From: Microbulbifer sp. MKSA007
Lineage (GTDB): Bacteria; Pseudomonadota; Gammaproteobacteria; Pseudomonadales; Cellvibrionaceae
Direction of reading: 5' to 3'
Assembly (NCBI GenBank): GCA_032615215.1
Contig: CP128433.1
Span: 758,501 to 822,500, forward strand
Length of the DNA stretch: 64,000 bases
The translations under genes and the position numbers were made by a program. This document shows, one piece after another, positions 34,986 to 43,200 of the stretch. Under the pieces are notes generated by a model. That model was not told where the DNA came from. It ran no database searches and saw nothing but the letters and a program-made list of their open reading frames with translations. How positions within the stretch are numbered: position 1 is the first letter of the stretch; each line of letters starts with the position of its first letter.

Positions 34986-35558
34986 ATGCTCAAGCAAAAA
35001 GGGGCAACCCTAATTGAAGTGCTTGTATCGGTTTTGATCCTGGCGGTTGGTCTTTTGGGGCTGGCGGCAACACAAGTGATGAGTTTAAAAAATGGCAATG
35101 GGGCTCATCACCGGTATATGGCTGTACTTGCAGCACAGGAAATTATTGAACGAATGCGCGCTAATCCTACGGGGACTATGAGTAGTGAGTATGATGGCAC
35201 TGTAGGCGGTTCTTCTGGTGATGGCGGGTCAGATGGTTCGGGTGGTTCAGATGGCTCGGATGGCTCGGATGGTTCAGATGGTTCAGATGGTTCAGATGGT
35301 TCAGATGGTGGCGCTGGCAGTAGTTCTACGCCGGATTGTAGTAGTGCATGTTCAGATGCTGAACTTGCAGATTTAGACCTCTATGAATGGGAGCTCATTC
35401 TATCTTCCAATCTACCTGACGCAACAGGAACAATTGCTCACAACGCCGGTGTAGTAACGGTAACTATATCTTGGAGTGAACAGCATACAGGGGAAAATTA
35501 CGGGGTATTAGATGGTGACGTGGATAATGCCTCCTTTTCGATGATAGTGGAGCTTTAA
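34986..35558 (+). CDS. pilV: Type IV minor pilin PilV
   Basis: The 190-residue PilV-type prepilin has leader MLKQKG and cleavage before ATLIEV, then helix VSVLILAVGLLGLAATQVM. After the helix, HHRYMAVLAAQEIIERMRANP matches PilV. A Gly/Ser/Asp-rich tandem segment (about residues 78-110), made of 9-bp repeats, separates it from the C-terminal domain. The C-terminal part has CSSACSDAELADLDLYEWE and VTISWSE. The ribosome site AGAGGATAA is good. The repeat block is not a normal part of PilV. Confidence 0.85.
   Translation: MLKQKGATLIEVLVSVLILAVGLLGLAATQVMSLKNGNGAHHRYMAVLAAQEIIERMRANPTGTMSSEYDGTVGGSSGDGGSDGSGGSDGSDGSDGSDGSDGSDGSDGGAGSSSTPDCSSACSDAELADLDLYEWELILSSNLPDATGTIAHNAGVVTVTISWSEQHTGENYGVLDGDVDNASFSMIVEL
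35226..35306 (+). repeat. Tandem 9-bp repeats (Gly-Ser-Asp codons) inside pilV
   Basis: Nine 9-base units occur in a row; five read ggttcagat exactly and the others differ by one to three bases. Each unit encodes Gly-Ser-Asp (one encodes Gly-Ser-Gly). Being a multiple of three, gain or loss of units would keep the frame and change the length of a flexible acidic spacer in the pilin. Confidence 0.9.
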
Positions 35559-35560
35559 GA

Positions 35561-36568
35561 ATGCAATCTTTTAGTAATCAAAGAGGCCTTTCATTAGTTG
35601 AATTAATGATAGGTATTTTATTGGGCTCCCTTCTTTTACTTGGCGTATTACAAATATTTCAGAGTAATAGCGATACTTTTCGCATGCAGGATGGGTTCTC
35701 GCGTGTACAGGAAAACGGTAGATTTGCAATCGACTTGCTGAGCAAGGAAATACGACTTGCAGATTATTGGGGATGTGCACCAGATCAAGACAGTATCGAG
35801 AATAGGTTGGATACGACAGATGCTTTCTTAGCTTCCATTGGTTCTGACGGAGTTCAGGGTGTTGATAATGCCAGCGGTATGACAGTTGGAACAACGAACG
35901 TGCTGGATGGAAGTGATGTATTAATTCTTGGTGGTGTTATTGATGCCTGCGGGGGATCTGGACGTATGTTAGATCCTAGTGGTAGTGATCTGGTTGTAAG
36001 TTCAAATTGTCCTGTAGCGGCTGGAGATATTGTCTTGGTCTCCACTTGTATTAACGGCGACATTTTTACTATTACAAATATTGATACGGCCGTTGGCGCT
36101 GGTAATAGGGCTTTAAAGCACGATGTGAGTACTACAACTGGGTGGGTTAATAATAAGAGTGACGCACTTCAGGAAATATATGGAGCAGACTCCGCAATTT
36201 TTCAGCCGTATCAAAAAACTTATTTTATCGCTGTGAATACAGCTGGTACCAATTCCCTTTTTGTTAGTGATGAAAATGATTCCGTCGAAGAGTTGGTTCC
36301 CGGAATAGAAGATATGCAAGTTTCTTATGGTCGGGATACCACAGGAAGTGGAATAGTTGATACTTGGCAAAGTGCTAGTACATCTCTTGATGAGATGTCA
36401 GAAGTTGTTGCTATTAAATTAGAATTATTGGTAGCTAGCGATAGCGATGCAAGTGTAGATAGCCAAACTATTCGCCGGCTCGATGGTAGCGAAACTGAAT
36501 ATAGTGATGGAAGAATTAGAAAGTTGTATGTGGCTACGGTAAAAGTGCGTAATCGAGGTGATATGTAA
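35561..36568 (+). CDS. pilW: Type IV minor pilin PilW
   Basis: The 335-residue PilW has leader MQSFSNQRG, cleavage before LSLVEL and helix MIGILLGSLLLLGVLQIF. DGFSRVQENGRFAIDLLSKE and RLADYWGC are typical. The C-terminal part keeps EDMQVSYG and AIKLELLVAS. PilW and PilX scaffold the pilus tip with PilY1. It starts 2 bases after pilV, using a GGAG inside the pilV end. Its stop shares a base with the pilX ATG (TAATG), so they are coupled. Confidence 0.88.
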   Translation: MQSFSNQRGLSLVELMIGILLGSLLLLGVLQIFQSNSDTFRMQDGFSRVQENGRFAIDLLSKEIRLADYWGCAPDQDSIENRLDTTDAFLASIGSDGVQGVDNASGMTVGTTNVLDGSDVLILGGVIDACGGSGRMLDPSGSDLVVSSNCPVAAGDIVLVSTCINGDIFTITNIDTAVGAGNRALKHDVSTTTGWVNNKSDALQEIYGADSAIFQPYQKTYFIAVNTAGTNSLFVSDENDSVEELVPGIEDMQVSYGRDTTGSGIVDTWQSASTSLDEMSEVVAIKLELLVASDSDASVDSQTIRRLDGSETEYSDGRIRKLYVATVKVRNRGDM

Positions 36569-37101
36569 TGAGGACTATCAGATCACAAAGCGGCGCCGTT
36601 CTAATGGTCAGCCTGATTATCTTACTGATATTAACTTTAATTGGGATCTCTGGGGCCAGGAGTATCCTGATGAGCGAACGCATGACCTTTGCTTCTCGTG
36701 ACGCAAAGGTAGCTCTCGAGGTGGCAGAGTCTGTTGCTCGCCGAGGTGAAGATTATATTGAGACGCTGACAAACTTAGACGACTTTGGCACTACAGGTTG
36801 GCGGCGTACTGCAGGTGATGGCCCGGATGACTTATTTGATGAAAATACTTGGACAGATGCCAGTTCAGTAGAGCAAGAGGTACCCATGGAAGGTGTTGAT
36901 GGTCAGGCCCTAACTGGTCGCATGTTTATCGAGCTTGCAGGGCTTACTGAAGATGACACAAATATTACTGATATGGATAAGAGTGCAGACTCCATCCGAA
37001 GCGACGGTACAGAGATTCAGGTGTTTAAAATTGTTTCTCGTGGTGTTGGGGTAGGTGGTACTGAGAGAATCATTATCACTCTCTATGGTAAAGAAATATA
37101 A
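36568..37101 (+). CDS. pilX: Type IV minor pilin PilX
   Basis: The 177-residue PilX-type prepilin has leader MRTIRSQSG followed by AVLMVSLIILLILTLIGISG. The usual Glu at +5 is missing, which is normal for PilX. RSILMSERMTFASRDAKVAL is the conserved post-helix segment. It is coupled to pilW by a shared base at 36568 and is followed 13 bases later by pilY1. PilX and PilY1 together control surface contact and twitching. Confidence 0.85.
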   Translation: MRTIRSQSGAVLMVSLIILLILTLIGISGARSILMSERMTFASRDAKVALEVAESVARRGEDYIETLTNLDDFGTTGWRRTAGDGPDDLFDENTWTDASSVEQEVPMEGVDGQALTGRMFIELAGLTEDDTNITDMDKSADSIRSDGTEIQVFKIVSRGVGVGGTERIIITLYGKEI

Positions 37102-37114
37102 AAGAGTAAAAAAA

Positions 37115-40100
37115 ATGAATTTTTCACTGTCAAGTAAAGTCCAATTCCCATTGAAACCTATCGCTGCCGTTGTATTGTTTTTTTGCGCGAGTAATGAGGC
37201 TTTTTCTGCACCGGGTGAGTTATCTGATGTTCCGCTTTATTCCCGCGGTTCAGCAGAACCCAACCTGATGTTTGTGTTGGACTCTTCAGGGTCAATGGAA
37301 ACAATGGTTTTGCCCGTAGATGGTTATGATACTTCAGACCCTGCGGGGTCTAGCTGTAGCTCTCCAGTATCAATGACGTATACGTCGAACTCCTGTGGTC
37401 ATGGTGGCTGGGGTTCCTGTACACGTTATTATGATGATGTTGAATATCGGGTTAATACATCCGATGGAAGTGTTCAGATCAAATTGGTGGATAGAAACCG
37501 TGCAGAGAGTGATTGGTTTACTTGGGATAGTAGCAGCAACTGCTTTGACGAAGATGAGGATTATACTGCTTGGCTTTATGCGGAAGCTAATTCTGGAGGG
37601 GATAGTTATTATGAAACTGGTCAGGATTCAGATGACTATAGGGAAAGTACTACCGGGCATTTTCTAAACTGGTTCTTCTCCAAAGAAAATGGTAGCGGGG
37701 GTTATGTAGCCGATAAATTTACGGATGAGGATGGCAACGCAACGAGATCTAAAGTAGATATACGTCGAACCGATATTATGAAAAGTGCAGCCCAGGAATT
37801 AATTTCAGGGCTTAATGATGTGCGTGTCGGTGTGATGCAGTTCAATACAGAACACGGTGCAAAGCTGCTATCCGGTTTGGTTAGTCTAACCGAGACCAAT
37901 CGAAATAGTATACTCAATATTATTGAAGATATTGATGCAAATGGTAATACCCCTCTTGCAGAGAGTTTTGCAGGTGTAGGGCGTTATTTTATTAGCGGCT
38001 ATGAGGGAAATAACCTCACCTATATAGATTCTACTGGAGCAGAAAAACAGGTTCCCGGAGAGGATATATTTTCTGGAAGCGGCACTAGTACTATATTGAA
38101 TTGGGGCGATGTTAGCGCGCCTGATGATACCGTTGATGGCGGAGCTATCCAGTATTATTGTCAAAAGAGTTTTATGGTGGCTCTAACAGATGGTGAGCCA
38201 ACAAGGGATAATAGTATTAGCAGTGACTTGACCGACTATGATTATGGTTGCTCCTCAAATAGTGGCGGCTGCACAAGTGATGAGATGGATGATGTCCTTA
38301 AGGCTCTTTACGATATTGATTTACGACCGGATTTGAAAAAGACTGGTGGTGAAGAGGTCGTTAACAATATTACCAGTTATATTATTGGCTTTGCTGAAGA
38401 TGGTTTGTCAGACACGAACCTGATGAAAAATGCCGGGGAATTGGGTGGCGGTGGTGTGTATGATGCTGGTAACGCCGCAGAACTGAAGGTGACTTTTAAT
38501 ACTATTATTAATAATGTTCAGTCTATAGTTGGTAGCTCAAGCTCTGTAGCTTTTAATACTTCTTCCCTCAAAACAAATTCCAGTATATTTGCTGTAGGTT
38601 TTGATAGTAGTGCATGGTCGGGTAATTTAGCGGCTTGGAACCTTAGTGATGAAGGGGATATCGAACTTAATGTCGATGGAAATCTCGGCACTTCATCCAT
38701 TTGGGAGGCGAACTCTGAATTGGATTCGATAGACCCAGATAGCAGGGTTATGCTCTCCTATAGCAATGGTACCGGGGTGCCTTTCACTGCATCCGGGCTC
38801 GGTATTACCGGGACAGATCATGCTGATGATTTGAATCTTGATATTCAATCTAGTGCGGGAGTATATGATGGCCGTGCCTCCGATCGTATTGATTATCTGA
38901 GGGGTGATCGGAGCAATGAGGGAGCTAGTACTGGTAGTTTCCGGGCTCGTGAAGGGCGTTTAGGTGATATTGTAAATTCAACACCGGTTTATGTGGGAGA
39001 ACCCAGCGGCCCTTGGTCTGATTACGAGTTCAGTGGAGCTTCTAGCTACGATGATTTTGTTAGCGCTAAAAGCAATCGTACTCCAGTTGTATATGTGGGA
39101 GCGAATGATGGCTTCTTACATGGTTTTAATGCCAGTGCCAGTGGAGCTAATGCCGGTAAAGAGCTGATAGCTTATTCACCTGCGGCCTTACTCAGTACAA
39201 CCGCTGATGAGGGGCTGCATGCTTTGAGTTCGCAATACTATACCCATAAATATTATGTGGATGGTACTCCGACAAGTTCTGATGTCTACATAAATAGCAG
39301 CTGGAAGACGGTACTTGTGGGAGGCTTAGGTGCTGGTGGTAAAGGATACTATGCTCTCGACATTACTAACCCCTCTGATTTTACTGAAGAGAATGCCGCA
39401 GATATTGTTTTGTGGGAGTTTACCGATTCGGACAATAATAACTTAGGTTATACCTTTAGTCGTCCTCAAATTTACCGTATGTCAAACGGTGAGTGGGCTG
39501 CAATATTCGGTAATGGATATAACAGTTCAACCGGCGATGCGGGTTTATTTATCGTATATTTGGATGGGGAAGATAGTAGTGGCAATAGCCATGTCTATAT
39601 TTCAACGGGTACTGCTGATACTTCCGATAAAAACGGGATGTCAGAACCGACTATCGTGGACTCTGATGATGATGGCACTGTAGATCGTATCTATGCCGGT
39701 GACTTAAAGGGCAATATGTGGGCTTTCGATGTCTCATCGACAGGAAGCTGGGGTGTTGCTTCGTCAGCTACTTCCCCGTCGCCACTTTTTTCTGTTCCAG
39801 GGGAGCCAATTACCGCTGCTCCGCAAATTGCAAGAAATATAGAACACCCGTTCGGAGCATCTCCCAATATAATAGTTGCCTTCGGCACGGGACAGTACTT
39901 GGTTGACTCAGATACAAGTGATACTAACCCCGGCGGATTTTATGTTGTATCTGATAATGACGTGTACAATTTAAGTACAAGCGACCTGGAAAAGCGCACA
40001 TTACATACGAACCAAGTCACAGCTGAGGATGGGAGTGAATGGCTTTTGAGGTCATCATCTGGAGATGAGTTTACCTGGAGCGATAAATCAGGTTGGTATA

Positions 40101-40501
40101 TGCCCTTGGATGAGGGCAGTGGATTGGATGGCGGTGAGCGTATAGTTACTCGGCCAACAATACTGAACTATGTCGTATTCTTCAATACACTGATTCCAAC
40201 CGGACAAGTTTGTGCTGCAGGTAGTGATGGCTGGCTGATGTCTGTGGATGTTTGGACCGGCTTGGCTCCGGAAGATCCCGTATTTGATGCGAATAAGGAC
40301 GGTGTAATTGATGAAGACGATTATGGTTATATAGGAGAAAAGCCTGATGATGGAACAGAGGGCGGCCCAAATAAGTCCGGTTTCCTGGGAAGTAAACAGT
40401 ATACAGGCACCAGTGATGGTGGGATTTACGTGAGGGAGATAAATCTTGGTGGTGGAGATAGAGCAGGTCGTCTGTCCTGGGAAGAAATTACTCCAAACTA
40501 A
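37115..40501 (+). CDS. pilY1: Type IV pilus tip adhesin PilY1
   Basis: A 1128-residue secreted protein with a signal peptide ending near AFSA (residue 32). A von Willebrand A domain begins at NLMFVLDSSGSMETM, with MIDAS residues D56, S58, S60. It continues to KKTGGEEVVN and FAEDGLSDTN. A Cys-rich stretch (SCSSPVSMTYTSNSCG) sits early. The C-terminal half is a beta-propeller (YVGANDGFLHGFNAS, LVGGLGAGGKGYYALDI, IFGNGYNSSTG, YAGDLKGNMWAFD). A Ca-binding loop DANKDGVIDEDD lies at 1058. The start at 37115 follows pilX by 13 bases; an earlier in-frame start would overlap pilX. Length is usual for PilY1. Confidence 0.93.
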   Translation: MNFSLSSKVQFPLKPIAAVVLFFCASNEAFSAPGELSDVPLYSRGSAEPNLMFVLDSSGSMETMVLPVDGYDTSDPAGSSCSSPVSMTYTSNSCGHGGWGSCTRYYDDVEYRVNTSDGSVQIKLVDRNRAESDWFTWDSSSNCFDEDEDYTAWLYAEANSGGDSYYETGQDSDDYRESTTGHFLNWFFSKENGSGGYVADKFTDEDGNATRSKVDIRRTDIMKSAAQELISGLNDVRVGVMQFNTEHGAKLLSGLVSLTETNRNSILNIIEDIDANGNTPLAESFAGVGRYFISGYEGNNLTYIDSTGAEKQVPGEDIFSGSGTSTILNWGDVSAPDDTVDGGAIQYYCQKSFMVALTDGEPTRDNSISSDLTDYDYGCSSNSGGCTSDEMDDVLKALYDIDLRPDLKKTGGEEVVNNITSYIIGFAEDGLSDTNLMKNAGELGGGGVYDAGNAAELKVTFNTIINNVQSIVGSSSSVAFNTSSLKTNSSIFAVGFDSSAWSGNLAAWNLSDEGDIELNVDGNLGTSSIWEANSELDSIDPDSRVMLSYSNGTGVPFTASGLGITGTDHADDLNLDIQSSAGVYDGRASDRIDYLRGDRSNEGASTGSFRAREGRLGDIVNSTPVYVGEPSGPWSDYEFSGASSYDDFVSAKSNRTPVVYVGANDGFLHGFNASASGANAGKELIAYSPAALLSTTADEGLHALSSQYYTHKYYVDGTPTSSDVYINSSWKTVLVGGLGAGGKGYYALDITNPSDFTEENAADIVLWEFTDSDNNNLGYTFSRPQIYRMSNGEWAAIFGNGYNSSTGDAGLFIVYLDGEDSSGNSHVYISTGTADTSDKNGMSEPTIVDSDDDGTVDRIYAGDLKGNMWAFDVSSTGSWGVASSATSPSPLFSVPGEPITAAPQIARNIEHPFGASPNIIVAFGTGQYLVDSDTSDTNPGGFYVVSDNDVYNLSTSDLEKRTLHTNQVTAEDGSEWLLRSSSGDEFTWSDKSGWYMPLDEGSGLDGGERIVTRPTILNYVVFFNTLIPTGQVCAAGSDGWLMSVDVWTGLAPEDPVFDANKDGVIDEDDYGYIGEKPDDGTEGGPNKSGFLGSKQYTGTSDGGIYVREINLGGGDRAGRLSWEEITPN

Positions 40502-40523
40502 CTGTTATTAGATGGTGGTACTT

Positions 40524-40540
40524 GCCCGGCTCTGTCGGGC
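40524..40540 (+). other. Small stem-loop between pilY1 and pilE
   Basis: GCCCG and CGGGC with a 7-base loop lie 22 bases after the pilY1 stop and 22 bases before pilE. There is no T-run, so it is more likely a partial attenuator or message-processing element than a full terminator. Confidence 0.4.
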
Positions 40541-40561
40541 TTATCTGGATAGTGAAAGCGT

Positions 40562-41023
40562 ATGAAAATGAAAAATCACAGTGGTTTCAGCTTGATTGAG
40601 CTAATAATAGTTGTAGGAATCATTGGCATTATTGCTGGACTTGCATGGCCTGCCTATCAAAGTCACATCCTTACCTCAAATAGAGCGGATGCTCAGGGTG
40701 CTTTGATGAGCCTGGCTCAGGCAATGGAGCAGCACTTTACTCAGAACGGCTCCTATACCGGAGCGGCAGATGGGGGTGCAGATATCGGTGCTCCAGCAAT
40801 CTTTCCTACAGAAGCCCCACTGGATAACAGTAATAAAACTTATGACTTGACTATTCAGGCTGCCAATGATTCATCCTATACGATTCGAGCAACACCTAAA
40901 AACTCTCAAGTGGGTAATGGGGAACTTGAATTGCGTTCAAATGGATTTCGAGCATGGGATCGAGGGAATGACGGAGCTTTCGACGACCCAGATGACTTGT
41001 GCTGGAACTCCAGTTGTATCTAA
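40562..41023 (+). CDS. pilE: Type IV minor pilin PilE
   Basis: The 153-residue PilE has leader MKMKNHSG, cleavage before FSLIELIIVVG and the IIGIIAGLAWPAYQSHI helix. ADAQGALMSLAQAMEQHFTQN then NGSYTGA follows the PilE pattern. The C-terminal pair of Cys (LCWNSSC) closes the D-region. It is last in the operon and convergent with the second FimT-like gene, 6 bases apart. Confidence 0.88.
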   Translation: MKMKNHSGFSLIELIIVVGIIGIIAGLAWPAYQSHILTSNRADAQGALMSLAQAMEQHFTQNGSYTGAADGGADIGAPAIFPTEAPLDNSNKTYDLTIQAANDSSYTIRATPKNSQVGNGELELRSNGFRAWDRGNDGAFDDPDDLCWNSSCI

Positions 41024-41029
41024 AAGTAG

Positions 41030-41590
41030 CTAGGGGCAGCTTAATTCCTGGCCACTTCCATTTTCCACAATGCCATTTAGATCTTTATCTTTGGCGTAGT
41101 AAGGTCTTCCTATCGCATTGAGGATTATAATCCAGCCATACTCTGCCTCGCCGCTTGCGGGGCAGAATGAGAAGTTGCCACTTTGGGACGGAGTAGTTCC
41201 TGTTGGTTTATAAATCAGAAACCCTCTATTATTGAATGCATTCCAGCTTAGAGAGGCTCCCTGTTCAGCTCGATCTATATATCTTACAACCTGATCTTCT
41301 GGATCGACTTCGCCGTTGCCATTTTCATCGGCGAACAATAAAGCGCCATCTGCCCAATCGCCAGCGCACTCATCAGAAATCCCTTTTGGACAAAGAGTAA
41401 AGTTACGTTGTTCACTAAGGGCCCTGTTACGCATAAATATAAGTACGTCAAAGAGCTCTCTTTGTTTAGCTTTACTTTTATACCTTTTAAGGAAGTCGCT
41501 AAAAGAAGGTAAAGCTATAGCTGTTAATACTGCAATAACCGTAATACAAATTATTAACTCTATAAGGGTGAATCCTGCAGATCGTTTCAC
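41030..41590 (-). CDS. Type IV minor pilin, second FimT/GspH-like
   Basis: From the GTG at 41590 the protein has 186 residues: leader MKRSAG, cleavage before FTLIELII and helix CITVIAVLTAIALPSF. GspH-type features follow (FLKRYKSKAKQRELFDVLIFMRNRAL). The start is set by AGGAGG at 41601-41606, 10 bases upstream; the reading frame that runs 10 codons further into this site is rejected. By position beside pilR it corresponds to FimT of Pseudomonas. It is separate from the first FimT-like gene and on the opposite strand. Confidence 0.83.
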   Translation of the reverse strand: MKRSAGFTLIELIICITVIAVLTAIALPSFSDFLKRYKSKAKQRELFDVLIFMRNRALSEQRNFTLCPKGISDECAGDWADGALLFADENGNGEVDPEDQVVRYIDRAEQGASLSWNAFNNRGFLIYKPTGTTPSQSGNFSFCPASGEAEYGWIIILNAIGRPYYAKDKDLNGIVENGSGQELSCP

Positions 41591-41600
41591 GGTGCAAACT

Positions 41601-41606
41601 CCTCCT
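41601..41606 (-). promoter_or_regulatory. Ribosome-binding site of the second FimT-like gene
   Basis: On the minus strand AGGAGG lies 10 bases before GTG 41590 (GGAG is 8 bases away). It decides the start against a longer frame. Confidence 0.8.
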
Positions 41607-41683
41607 GGTTGAGTTTGCACTAGAATACTATTTAGTTAGTGTATTCCAACCACATGAAATTACGGTACCTTGGTCTTAATAAT

Positions 41684-43084
41684 CTAACTCTCAAGCCCTA
41701 GTTTTTTTAATCTATATCTTAGAGAGCGGAAGCTAATACCCAGTTTCTGTGCTGCAGCAGTTCGATTCCATCGAGTTTTTGCTAAAGTTTCCTCAATAAC
41801 CTCTTTTTCTATCCTCTGTAGGAATTCATCCAGGGAATCATACTTGTGTGGATTGAAATCTTCTGAGTTAGCCTTTTTTTCGGTTTGATGTGAATTATTG
41901 GTGTGTTTTTTATCTGTAGCGCTTTCTTGCCTATTGTTACATTCAAGTAGGAGGTCTTCTTCTCGAATTATGTTTTGATCAGATAAAGTGAAAGCTCTTT
42001 CAAGTATATTTTCAAGCTGTCTGACATTTCCCGGGAAGGAATAATTTTGTAAGGCAATCATTGCTTTATGTGACAAGGCAGGTGGGGTAAGTCCGGCAGT
42101 AGAGGCTATACGTTGCATGATTATATCGGTTAGGAGCGGTATATCCTCAACCCTATCCCGAAGAGGTGGGACAGCGATTTCGATAACGTTTATGCGGTAG
42201 TAAAGGTCATTTCGAAAACGTCCATTGTTTACTTCTTCACTTAAATCTTTGTGGGTTGCACTTAAAATACGAGTATCTATTGCTACTTCTTTATTGGAGC
42301 CAATTGGCCGTATAGATTTTTCCTGAATCGCTCTAAGGAGCTTTACCTGCATTTCCAGAGGGAGATCTGCTACTTCATCCAAGAAAAGGGTGCCGCCCTC
42401 GGCACTTTGTAGAAGGCCTTGTTTGTCTTTGTGTGCACCGGTAAAGCTACCCTTTTGGTGGCCAAAGAACTCACTTTCCATCAGTTCAGAAGGTATTGCA
42501 CCACAGTTTATGGCGATAAAGGGTTGCTCAGCTCTAGCGCTCTGTAGATGAATAGAGCGGGCAGCAAGTTCTTTGCCTGCGCCTGACTCACCACTGATAT
42601 AAACAGGAGCGTCACTGCGAGCAACCTTACTGATCTGTTGGCGTAGCTTGCGGATATTATCTGCTTCGCCAAGTAGTAGGTCTTTTTTGGGGATTTCCTG
42701 TTGTGGAGCCTGATTGCTATCCAGACGCAGGGCAAGTTGTGCCAAATTGCGTAAGCGCTCAAGATCTACTGGTTTACTCACAAAATCGAAAGCGCCAAGC
42801 TTTAGCGCTTTAATTGCAGTGTCCATATTCCCGTGAGCAGTTATAACCGCAATAGGGAGTTCAATCTCTGTACTTCCCTGGATATATTCAACTAGCTGTA
42901 GCCCATCTCCATCAGGTAGGCGTAAATCAGTTAGGCAAAAGCAATAAGTATTTTGGCTGAGTGCATTTTTAGCCTCGGAAAGCGTTGCTGCAGTATGGCA
43001 ATCAACATCCATCCTTTGAAGGGTGAGACTAAGTAAGTTACAAATATCCGGTTCATCATCGACAACCAGTGCCAGTGGGCGCAT
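41684..43084 (-). CDS. pilR: Sigma-54-dependent response regulator PilR
   Basis: This 466-residue NtrC-type activator is the PilS partner that activates pilin transcription with sigma-54. Its receiver domain starts MRPLALVVDDEPDIC with phospho-acceptor Asp53. The AAA+ domain has GESGAGKE, a GSFTGA loop (usual form GAFTGA) and GTLFLDEVADLPLEMQ. The Fis-type HTH at the end is WNRTAAAQKLGISFRSLRYR. I chose the ATG at 43084; a GTG 10 codons upstream lacks a ribosome site. It follows pilS on the same strand. Confidence 0.94.
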   Translation of the reverse strand: MRPLALVVDDEPDICNLLSLTLQRMDVDCHTAATLSEAKNALSQNTYCFCLTDLRLPDGDGLQLVEYIQGSTEIELPIAVITAHGNMDTAIKALKLGAFDFVSKPVDLERLRNLAQLALRLDSNQAPQQEIPKKDLLLGEADNIRKLRQQISKVARSDAPVYISGESGAGKELAARSIHLQSARAEQPFIAINCGAIPSELMESEFFGHQKGSFTGAHKDKQGLLQSAEGGTLFLDEVADLPLEMQVKLLRAIQEKSIRPIGSNKEVAIDTRILSATHKDLSEEVNNGRFRNDLYYRINVIEIAVPPLRDRVEDIPLLTDIIMQRIASTAGLTPPALSHKAMIALQNYSFPGNVRQLENILERAFTLSDQNIIREEDLLLECNNRQESATDKKHTNNSHQTEKKANSEDFNPHKYDSLDEFLQRIEKEVIEETLAKTRWNRTAAAQKLGISFRSLRYRLKKLGLES

Positions 43085-43200
43085 CGTTATTCTTTCTTTT
43101 CTTGTTTTGTTCACTTTATACCAAAAGGCATGAAACGCGATTATGTCAGAAATTTCTGGTGAATAATGATCTAGTTACACGGAAAATTTCCTGAGCTAGA

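Noticed and set aside
35226..35306. Possible CRISPR-like array
   Set aside because: The repeats are contiguous 9-mers with no spacers, lie in frame in pilV and encode Gly-Ser-Asp.
40502..40561. Sigma-54 promoter before pilE
   Set aside because: GG and GC pairs near TGGTACTTGC do not have the required 10-base spacing.
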